A DNA stretch of 33,346 bases, taken from positions 3,157-36,502 of the forward strand of contig DIVX01000113.1 in NCBI GenBank assembly GCA_002422505.1, in the 5' to 3' direction. The notes under the pieces were generated by a model. The model did not search any database, was not told the origin of the DNA, and saw only the letters and a program-made list of their open reading frames with translations. The DNA comes from Desulfovibrio sp. UBA6121. GTDB taxonomy: Bacteria > Desulfobacterota > Desulfovibrionia > Desulfovibrionales > Desulfovibrionaceae. Each line of letters starts with the position of its first letter. The first letter of the stretch is position 1. Of this stretch, positions 24,581 to 31,153 are shown piece after piece. The position numbers and the translations under genes are program-made.

Positions 24581-26998
24581 ATGAGGTCATTTTTCAGCTG
24601 GTCCATCCGCACGCATTTGCTGCTGCTTGTGCTGGCCGCAGCCATTCCCGCCCTGGGGCTGGTGTGGTGGAGCGGGCAGGAGCTGGAGAGCCAGGCCGTG
24701 GACAAGGCCAATCAGGCCACCATGCACCTGGCCGCCGGCATGGCGGGCGACCTTGAGCAGGTGGAAGAGTACGCCCGCGTGCTGCTTACCACCCTGGCCC
24801 AGGTGCCCACCATCCGCGAAATGGATAAACGCGGCGCCTCAGCCCTGCTGAACCAGTTGAACCGCCAGAACCCCGCCTATGCCAGCCTGTCGCTCAGCAC
24901 CGTTTCCGGCAAGGTCTTCGCCCTCTCCTTCCCGTATCCTGGCACGGTGGATGTTTCGCACCACAAATATTTCAAGGATGCGCTGCGCACCAGGGCCTTC
25001 TCCGTGGGCGAGTACGAGGCGGGCCTGAACACCGGTCGGCCCGTCATCACCTTCGCCCAGCCCGTGTTCGACGCAGGGGGCGAGCTGACGGGCGTGGTGG
25101 CGGCCAGCTTCGACCTGGGCTCCCTGGCGCAGCGCTTCAACTCCGCAGGCCTGCCCGAGGGCTCGTCCATGTCGCTTTCCGATTCCGGGGGCATGCGCCT
25201 GTTCCGCTACCCGGACGCCGAGCGCTGGGTGGGCCTGGCCGAGCAGACCCCCGTTTGGGAGGGCCTGCTGGATGTTGGCGAAGAAGGCATGACCGTGGCC
25301 CAAGGGGCCGACGGCGTGCGCAGGCTCTACGCCGTGAAGCGCGTGCGCATGCACAAGGATGATCCGACCTTTTTGCTGCTGCGTGTGGGCATACCCGAAA
25401 TCCAGGCCCTGGCCGAGATGCGGCGCGTCAAGGCGCGCAACGTGGCGCTCATGGTGGGGGCCACCATGCTGGCCGTGGCTCTGGCCGTCATGCTGGGCAA
25501 CCTGCTCATCATGCGCCGGGTGCACAGGCTTACCGCCGCCGCCCGCCGCGTGGGCCAGGGCGATCTGGACGCCCGCTCCGGCCTGGGGCACGATGAAGGC
25601 GAGCTGGGCAGGCTCGCGGAATCCTTCGACAACATGGCCCTGGCCCTGGCCACGCGTGAGGCCGAGCGCCTGGAGTTCGAGGCCAAGCTGCGCCACCAGG
25701 CCCTGTACGATTCCCTCACCGGCCTGGCCAACCGCACCCTGGCGCTGGACCGCATCCAGCAGGCGCTGGAGCGCTGCAAGCGGCGCGACGACGTCTTTTA
25801 TGCCGTGGTCATAATGGACCTGGACCGCTTCAAGGTGATAAATGACAGCCTGGGCCACTCCGTGGGCGACCAGGTGCTGGAGGTGGTGGCGCGCCGCGCC
25901 GTAACCACCCTGCGCGGATTGGATACCGTGGCGCGCTTCGGCGGCAACGAGTTCATCCTGCTGCTGGAGGAGCTGGCCACCCCCGGCGAGGCCATCCGCA
26001 TCGTCAAGCGTCTGCGCCAGGTGGTGATGGAGCCGGTGCCCGTGGCCGGGCACGAGGTGCAGACCGCCGCCAGCTTCGGCATTGTGCTTTCGCCCAACGC
26101 CTTTGAGCGCGCGGAAGACCTGCTGCAAAGCGCGGCCATCGCCCTGCATACGGTCAAAACCAGTGGCCGGGGCCGGTTCAAGGTGTTCACCCCGCGCATG
26201 CTGCTGCACGCCGTGGAGCGGCTGACCCTGGAGCAGGAGCTGCGCCGGGCCCTGGAGCTGGGGCAGTTCGTGGTCCACTACCAGCCCATATGGGACCTTT
26301 CGAGCACGCGGCTGGTGGGCTTTGAGGCCCTGGTGCGCTGGGCGCACCCGGAGCGCGGCATGGTGGGGCCGGGCTCGTTCATCGCCCTGGCCGAGGAAAC
26401 CGGCATCATACTGGACCTGGGCCGGGTGGTGCTTACCCGCGCCTGCGCCGACCTGGCCGAATGGCGCGAGCGCGACCCGGCAGCGCGCAAGCTTTTTGTG
26501 GCCGTGAACCTTTCCAACAAGCAGTTCATGCAGCACGCGCTGGTGGAGCAGGTTTCAGAGATTCTGCGCCGTACGCGCCTGCCCGCCGACCGCCTGAAGC
26601 TGGAAATCACCGAGTCGAACATCATGGTCAACGCCGAGAGCGCCCTGGTGATGCTCAAGCGGCTCAAGGCCCTGGGCGTCATGATCAGCATCGATGATTT
26701 CGGCACCGGGTATTCGTCGCTGTCCTATCTGCAACGCTTCCCGGTGGATACCCTCAAGGTGGACCGCAGCTTCGTGGGCCGCCTGGGGCTCGACCCGGAG
26801 AACCAGGAGATTGTGCGCGCCATTGTGGCCCTGGCCCACAGCCTGGGGCTGGACGTGGTGGCCGAGGGCGTGGAGGAGAGCAGCCAGGCGGCCATGCTGC
26901 ACGCCCTGGGCTGCGAGTGCGTGCAGGGTTTCTATTTCTCCCGCCCGCTGGACGTTGGCCGCGCCCAGGAGACCATAGGCACCCACATGGAGCGCTAG
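24581..26998 (+). CDS. membrane sensor with HAMP, degenerate GGDEF and EAL domains
   Basis: This 805-aa inner-membrane protein probably controls cyclic-di-GMP. A membrane segment lies at 11-30, then a periplasmic Cache-like sensor (about 35-285, with PVITFAQPVFDAGGELTGVVAASFDL). A second membrane segment is at 288-311, HAMP at about 312-365, GGDEF domain 372-540 and EAL domain 548-800. The GGDEF signature reads GGNEF (454-458) and the later DxxMYxAK segment is altered to IALHTVK, so cyclase activity is probably weak or lost. The EAL domain keeps FEALVRW (581-587), LEITES, IDDFGTGYSS (704-713), KVDRSF and AEGVE, so phosphodiesterase activity is likely. Cotranscription with the DUF202 gene 21 bases later is probable. 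Confidence 0.93.
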   Translation: MRSFFSWSIRTHLLLLVLAAAIPALGLVWWSGQELESQAVDKANQATMHLAAGMAGDLEQVEEYARVLLTTLAQVPTIREMDKRGASALLNQLNRQNPAYASLSLSTVSGKVFALSFPYPGTVDVSHHKYFKDALRTRAFSVGEYEAGLNTGRPVITFAQPVFDAGGELTGVVAASFDLGSLAQRFNSAGLPEGSSMSLSDSGGMRLFRYPDAERWVGLAEQTPVWEGLLDVGEEGMTVAQGADGVRRLYAVKRVRMHKDDPTFLLLRVGIPEIQALAEMRRVKARNVALMVGATMLAVALAVMLGNLLIMRRVHRLTAAARRVGQGDLDARSGLGHDEGELGRLAESFDNMALALATREAERLEFEAKLRHQALYDSLTGLANRTLALDRIQQALERCKRRDDVFYAVVIMDLDRFKVINDSLGHSVGDQVLEVVARRAVTTLRGLDTVARFGGNEFILLLEELATPGEAIRIVKRLRQVVMEPVPVAGHEVQTAASFGIVLSPNAFERAEDLLQSAAIALHTVKTSGRGRFKVFTPRMLLHAVERLTLEQELRRALELGQFVVHYQPIWDLSSTRLVGFEALVRWAHPERGMVGPGSFIALAEETGIILDLGRVVLTRACADLAEWRERDPAARKLFVAVNLSNKQFMQHALVEQVSEILRRTRLPADRLKLEITESNIMVNAESALVMLKRLKALGVMISIDDFGTGYSSLSYLQRFPVDTLKVDRSFVGRLGLDPENQEIVRAIVALAHSLGLDVVAEGVEESSQAAMLHALGCECVQGFYFSRPLDVGRAQETIGTHMER

Positions 26999-27019
26999 CG
27001 CGCGAGGGGAGGCAGCCAT

Positions 27020-27322
27020 ATGCGCGACGCTTCGCAAACGCCCGGTCCGGGCAGCTTCGACCTGCGGGAGCGGCTGGCCGCCGTGCGGTCCATCCTGGCC
27101 AACGAGCGCACCTTTCTGGCCTACCAGCGCACGGCCCTGACGCAGTTGGCCGTGGCCGTCACCTTCATCCATTTTTTCGACCACTTCGCCTTCACCGTCG
27201 CGGGCTGGGCCCTGGTGCCGTGTTCGTTTGTCACCTTCGCCCTTGGCGTGGTGCGCTACAGGCGCATGCGCGCGCTTATCCGGCTTTTAGAGCGGCAGAC
27301 CCCGCGGCCTGGGCCGCAGTAA
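27020..27322 (+). CDS. DUF202-family small membrane protein
   Basis: The 100-aa product carries the family signature LANERTFLAYQRTAL at 26-40, then two hydrophobic segments (about 41-58 and 61-79), and a basic tail RYRRMRALIRLLERQ. It sits in the inner membrane; the biochemical role of DUF202 proteins is not established. The ATG at 27020 follows GGGGAGGCAGCCAT. It begins 21 bases after the GGDEF-EAL gene and is likely in the same transcript, so it may be a membrane partner of that sensor, by position only. Confidence 0.85.
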   Translation: MRDASQTPGPGSFDLRERLAAVRSILANERTFLAYQRTALTQLAVAVTFIHFFDHFAFTVAGWALVPCSFVTFALGVVRYRRMRALIRLLERQTPRPGPQ

Positions 27323-27788
27323 ACAAGGCTTGCGTGCGCTGCCGGGCACCCGCTTGACCGCGTGTTTGGCTGCGTGTTTGACCCCAGGCATACCCGCACC
27401 AAGCCTTACGCAGCGCCGTAGCCCAGAGTCCAAAGAAAAAAACCGACGAGTCGGCCCCGCTGGCCCAATGAATGCTGCTTCCGCCGAAATCATCCGGCGC
27501 TGCGTTGCGGCTGGCCTGCCAGCCAGCCAGTCGAGCCGGGCCGGGCCGGGCACGTAGGGCGCTTTCCCGAAACTCCGCACCACGGGCGCCGCGCCGCTGG
27601 CCAGAGTCCAAAGAAAAGCCGACAAGTCGCCCTGCTGTGTTTTTGATGCGTCTTCAACAGGGATGTCGCAGGGCAGCATTTCTGTCCGTCCGCCCGTTCG
27701 CCCGCCCGCCAGTCGAGTCGAGCCGAGTCGAGCCGAGTCGAGTCGAATCGGGCCGGGTGGTTTGCGCCCAGCGCCGTACAGCCCGCTG
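27323..27788. repeat. repeat-rich intergenic region
   Basis: This 466-base stretch holds two diverged copies of a short element (27424-27462 and 27602-27637). Both contain CAGAGTCCAAAGAAAA followed by a small palindrome (CCGAC-GA-GTCGG, CGAC-AA-GTCG). On the minus strand each copy reads as a hairpin followed by a T-rich run, so each may end transcription of the acetyltransferase gene. CCGGG triplicates (about 27537-27551) and a pentamer array (27711-27750) follow. Open frames exist on the minus strand but give low-complexity peptides that simply translate the repeats; I see no real gene. Confidence 0.6.
27711..27750. repeat. eight pentamer repeats AGTCG/AGCCG
   Basis: Eight pentamers in a row read AGTCG, AGTCG, AGCCG, AGTCG, AGCCG, AGTCG, AGTCG, AATCG. 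The tract lies 39 bases past the end of the acetyltransferase gene and is non-coding. Such an array could change length by slippage. Confidence 0.85.
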
Positions 27789-28439
27789 CTAGGCGTTCAG
27801 CCCGGCGAAGCCCGTCTCCGGCTCGGCGCAGAGTGCGCCAAGGGCCAGCATGAACTGCGAGCCGTGCAGGCCGTCGGCCAGGCCGTGGTGCACGTGCAGG
27901 TTCACGGCCAGCACGGTGCCGTCGCCCTTGGGCTCAAAGCGGCCCCAGGTGATGCGCGGAATGGCGTCCTGCGGGGTCATGTTCATGGGGTGGCTTACAG
28001 AGGTGAAGTGCACCCAGGGCAGGCAGCTCAGGTAGAGCTCGTCCTGGCCGGTGTACTGCAGGGGCGGTTCCGGCGCGGTCTTCACGCGGTCCATCAGCTC
28101 CCGCGTGCGGGCCAGAAATTCGTCCGGGTCCGCGCTAAAGCGCGCCTTGCAGAAGGCCAGTTGCCCGCGCGTGTTCTGCACCGTGAAGGACGGGTGCACG
28201 AGATCGTGCTCGTACACTTCGCCGCCTTCGATGCGCAGGCGCAGCTCCGGGATCTGGTTGGCCGCCTTGGCCACCAGGTAGATCATGCCCAGGTAGGAGC
28301 CGATGCCCCGGTCCTTCATGAAGGCGCGCGCCGGGGTGACGTCGAGCTCGCAGGTGAGGGCCCAGTAAGGCCACTGCATGCCGCTGAAGTATCTGTACTG
28401 CTCGCGTCTGTCCCAGCTTTGCATGTCGATGCGCTTCAC
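27789..28439 (-). CDS. chloramphenicol acetyltransferase-like protein (type A)
   Basis: The 216-aa protein fits the trimeric CAT family in length and layout. The catalytic motif is HVHHGLADGLH at 182-192: His185 corresponds to the general base and Asp189 to the structural Asp of HHAxxDG. The N-terminal WDRREQYRYFSG and the mid-protein YLVAKAANQIPELRLRI also fit. It would transfer acetyl from acetyl-CoA to a hydroxyl acceptor. Many environmental homologues of this family have no proven resistance role, so drug acetylation is only possible. I chose GTG at 28439 because AGGAGACGCA precedes it; the longer ATG frame reads through the tandem repeat. An ATG at 28424 is the other option. Confidence 0.85.
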   Translation of the reverse strand: MKRIDMQSWDRREQYRYFSGMQWPYWALTCELDVTPARAFMKDRGIGSYLGMIYLVAKAANQIPELRLRIEGGEVYEHDLVHPSFTVQNTRGQLAFCKARFSADPDEFLARTRELMDRVKTAPEPPLQYTGQDELYLSCLPWVHFTSVSHPMNMTPQDAIPRITWGRFEPKGDGTVLAVNLHVHHGLADGLHGSQFMLALGALCAEPETGFAGLNA

Positions 28440-28487
28440 TGCGTCTCCTGTGGTCGTGTTGTTGGTGCGCTGCTGCGGCGCGTGCCT

Positions 28488-28561
28488 GCCGCCCGGACGA
28501 CCGGGTGATGATAGCCGCCCGGACGACCGGGTGATAATAGCCGCCCGGACGACCGGGCACA
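28488..28561. repeat. 26-bp tandem repeat, 2.8 copies, with internal palindrome
   Basis: Units at 28488-28513 and 28514-28539 differ at one base, and a third partial unit runs 28540-28561. Each contains CCCGG-ACGA-CCGGG, a small hairpin, and on the minus strand a TATTATCA or TATCATCA word. The array lies 49-122 bases upstream of the acetyltransferase start, so it may hold repeated promoter or operator elements for that gene. Confidence 0.85.
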
Positions 28562-28601
28562 AGGCGCGAATTGCGGCCACCGGTCCAGAGCGCGCGCCAC
28601 A

Positions 28602-28638
28602 AGCGAAAGCCCCCGGAAGCGCTCCAGGGGCTTTTGCT
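28602..28638. terminator. bidirectional terminator-like hairpin
   Basis: AGCGAAAGCCCC (28602-28613) pairs with GGGGCTTTTGCT (28627-28638) over 12 bp with one G-U. It separates the trehalose operon from the acetyltransferase gene on the minus strand. The trailing T content is modest. Confidence 0.55.
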
Positions 28639-28658
28639 GTTTTGTGGTTGGTGCTGCG

Positions 28659-28776
28659 TGACCTTCTCCCCGTTTAGTATCCCAGCTATATGTTTGTGAC
28701 TCCGGCGAAGGAGACCACGAACATGAGGAAGAGCAGGTTCAGCGAGGAGCAGATCATCGGACTTCTGAAGCATGCG
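28659..28776 (+). mobile_element. IS3-family remnant (left end and start of orfA)
   Basis: From ATG 28723, after GGAGACCACGAAC, the frame encodes MRKSRFSEEQIIGLLKHA, the familiar start of the helix-turn-helix OrfA transposase of IS3-family elements. After about 18 codons the likeness stops abruptly and the sequence becomes unrelated, reaching the end of the trehalose gene 29 bases on. TGACCTTCTCCCC at 28659-28671 has the form of an IS3-type left inverted repeat. The rest of the element, including orfB, is absent from this window. It is a dead fragment left by a deletion. Confidence 0.65.
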
Positions 28777-28804
28777 CTGGGCTGTCGGCCTGGGAGGCTC
28801 CTGT

Positions 28805-31153
28805 TCAAGAGGGCTCGGGCACCGGCGCCAGGGGGCGTTTCTCATGAAACTGCACGGTTTCAAGGGGGGTGAAGTCTTCCAGGTGACGGGAGAACGCCGC
28901 CCCCAGAAAGCTGTCCACCCAGCCGGAAATGTTGTTGCGGCGCACGTTCTCGCGCAGTTTGTGCATGCGCATTTTGCGCTCCAGCACGGGCAGCTGGCAG
29001 GCCGCATTCAGCGCGTCGGCCACTTCTTGAATGTCGTAGGGGTTCACCAAAAACGCTCCCAGGCGCTGGAATTGCGCCGCAGCCCCGGCGAACTCGCTTA
29101 GAATCAGCGCGCCGGTCTCGTGCACATTGCTGGCGCAGTATTCCTTGGCAACCAGGTTCATGCCGTCGCGCAGGGGCGTGACCAGGGCGATGTCTGCGGC
29201 GCGGTAGTAGGCCACCAATTCGGGCCGGGAGAGGTTTCTGTAAAGGTGGTGAATGGGCACCCAGCCGGGCACGGTGAATTCGCCGTTGATTTGGGTCACC
29301 AGGCGTTCTATCTCGTTTTTGAGTTCCTGGTATTCGCTTACGCCCTCGCGGCTTGGCACCAGCACCTGAACGTAGTTGATGCGGTTGCGCAGCTCCGGAT
29401 AGCGTGTCAGGGCATTGCGAACCGCCGCCAGCCGCTGCGGAACGCCTTTGGAATAGTCGAGCCTGTCCACCCCCAGCAGAATCTTGCAGTCCTTGAAGGC
29501 TTCCCGGATTTTGGTCGAGGCCTTGGCCGTTTCCCGTTTTGCGGCCAGTTTTGCAAAGGCCGCAAAATCGATGCTTATGGGGAAAGAGCCGACACGCACG
29601 CTGCGGTTATTGACCCCAACGGTAACAACGGAGCCCCGCCCCCAGATCTCTGTGCGCGGGAAAAGCACCTGCAGGCAGCGCACGAAATTTCTGCGGTCCC
29701 CCAGGGTTTGGAAGCCCACAAGTTCATGCTCCAAAAGGGCCAGCAGAACCTGCTTGCGCCAGGGCAGCTTGAGGAAGATGTCTGGTGCCGGAAAAGGAAT
29801 GTGCAGGAAAAAGCCGCAGCGTCTGGTCGCTCCCTGTTCCTTAAGAAAATGCGCTACATGCATAAGGTGGTAGTCATGGATCCAGATGTAATCGTCCGGG
29901 TGGGAATTTTCGGCCACTGTGCGGGCAAACTTCCGGTTCACGTCCAGATAACTTATCCAGTAATCCGGCACAAAGTTGCAGCGCGACTGGAAGTCATGAA
30001 ACAGGGGCCAAATGATTTCATTGGAAAATCCCTCGTAGTAATTCCGGTGCTCGGCCTCCGTAAGCTCTATGGGCAGCAGCCTGTACCCGGCCTCTTTGGA
30101 GAACTGGGCGAACGGGGCAGAGGGATCGCCCTCGCCCACCTGGCCTGAGGAGCCCACCCAAAGCCCGCCTCGGTCGCGCAGCACCGGTGCCAGGGCTGTG
30201 ACCAGCCCGCCTTTGCCAGCCGTCACGGTCCAGTTTTCGCCCTCACGCACCAGGGTTACGGGCAGCCGGTTCGAAACCACGATGAGGCGCCCTGGCATCT
30301 GTTCTCCTTGCTGAGCAACAGCGAATTCCTGCCCGCCCGCCTGCGCGGCGGCAATGGGCGCGTTGCCGGAAACAAGGCAGGATTGCAGGAACTCCAGCAT
30401 GTCTCCAGGCGGTCGCAAGAGGTGGCTGGCGCGGCTGGGCTTGCGCTTGCGCGAAACGAGCAGCGAAAGTCCCTTGCCCGTCAGGGCCTTGTAGGCGTCC
30501 TCGTCGGTCAGGTCGTCGCCCAGGTAGGCGGCGGCGAAATCTTCGCCATGGGCTGCGGCTTCCTCAGCCAGCAGGCGCTCCACCACTTGCCCCTTGTTGA
30601 AGGTGGCGGAGCGCAGCTCCACCCCGCCGTCAAAGGCCAGCACTTCGGCGCCAGCGTTGGCGGCAATGCGCCCCAAAACGTGCCTGGCTTCCACCAAGAC
30701 CTCTGCCGCGCGTTGCGGGGTCATGCCGCGCACATGCAAGGCCAGGCAGCCATGCTTGAACTCCAGGTGTTCCCCCAGGCCTTGGCCCTCGGCCCAGAAG
30801 CGCGCGTCCCTCAAGGCTTTGTCCAGGGGGGCGTCCAGCTCCATGCGCGTGTGCACGCCGGAAAGTTCCAGCCGTTCCCCGCCGTGGCAGCCGAAAATCT
30901 CCACGGGATGCTCCAGGCCCAGCAAGGCCGCTACGTCCGCCGTGGGCCGGCCGGAAACGATGACCACCCGCCAGCCCTGGCTGCGGGTCAAACCATCAAG
31001 CAGCCTGCGCACGCCAAGGTAGGGAACGGCTTTGCTCCGGTCCGCGGTAAAGGGAGCCAGGGTGCCGTCATAGTCAAGCATCAAGAGCTTGTGCGGCGCG
31101 GCGAGCAGGCTGCGAAATTCGCGCGAGCGCAATAGCTGCGTCCAATCCCTCAT
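28805..31153 (-). CDS. OtsB-OtsA fusion: trehalose-6-phosphate phosphatase/synthase
   Basis: The 782-aa protein joins both steps of trehalose synthesis from UDP- (or ADP-) glucose and glucose 6-phosphate. The N-terminal HAD phosphatase (about 1-265) has LDYDGTLAPF with Asp27 nucleophile and Asp29, the motif VSGRP at 66-70, and YLGDDLTDEDAY at 210-221. After a 20-residue linker the GT20 synthase begins at about 287 (PGRLIVVSNRLPV). It shows HDYHLMHVAHFLKE (426-439), FFLHIPFPAPDIF (448-460), LGVDRLDYSKGVPQRL (560-575) and TPLRDGMNLVAKEY. The order phosphatase then synthase is the reverse of the usual eukaryotic fusion. The start overlaps the stop of the TreS-maltokinase gene by ATGA, so the two are coupled. 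Confidence 0.94.
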   Translation of the reverse strand: MRDWTQLLRSREFRSLLAAPHKLLMLDYDGTLAPFTADRSKAVPYLGVRRLLDGLTRSQGWRVVIVSGRPTADVAALLGLEHPVEIFGCHGGERLELSGVHTRMELDAPLDKALRDARFWAEGQGLGEHLEFKHGCLALHVRGMTPQRAAEVLVEARHVLGRIAANAGAEVLAFDGGVELRSATFNKGQVVERLLAEEAAAHGEDFAAAYLGDDLTDEDAYKALTGKGLSLLVSRKRKPSRASHLLRPPGDMLEFLQSCLVSGNAPIAAAQAGGQEFAVAQQGEQMPGRLIVVSNRLPVTLVREGENWTVTAGKGGLVTALAPVLRDRGGLWVGSSGQVGEGDPSAPFAQFSKEAGYRLLPIELTEAEHRNYYEGFSNEIIWPLFHDFQSRCNFVPDYWISYLDVNRKFARTVAENSHPDDYIWIHDYHLMHVAHFLKEQGATRRCGFFLHIPFPAPDIFLKLPWRKQVLLALLEHELVGFQTLGDRRNFVRCLQVLFPRTEIWGRGSVVTVGVNNRSVRVGSFPISIDFAAFAKLAAKRETAKASTKIREAFKDCKILLGVDRLDYSKGVPQRLAAVRNALTRYPELRNRINYVQVLVPSREGVSEYQELKNEIERLVTQINGEFTVPGWVPIHHLYRNLSRPELVAYYRAADIALVTPLRDGMNLVAKEYCASNVHETGALILSEFAGAAAQFQRLGAFLVNPYDIQEVADALNAACQLPVLERKMRMHKLRENVRRNNISGWVDSFLGAAFSRHLEDFTPLETVQFHEKRPLAPVPEPS

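Noticed and set aside
27287..27679. Minus-strand frames of 111 and 130 codons in the repeat region
   Set aside because: They translate the duplicated non-coding element (peptides like FLWTLASG and FFFGLWA), have no ribosome site and no family resemblance.
28488..28561. Tandem repeat considered as a small CRISPR array
   Set aside because: The units abut directly with no unique spacers, the period is 26 bp, and no cas gene is present.
28440..28580. Upstream ATG extension of the acetyltransferase gene
   Set aside because: The added 47 residues translate the 26-bp tandem repeat; the GTG at 28439 has a proper ribosome site and gives the usual family length.
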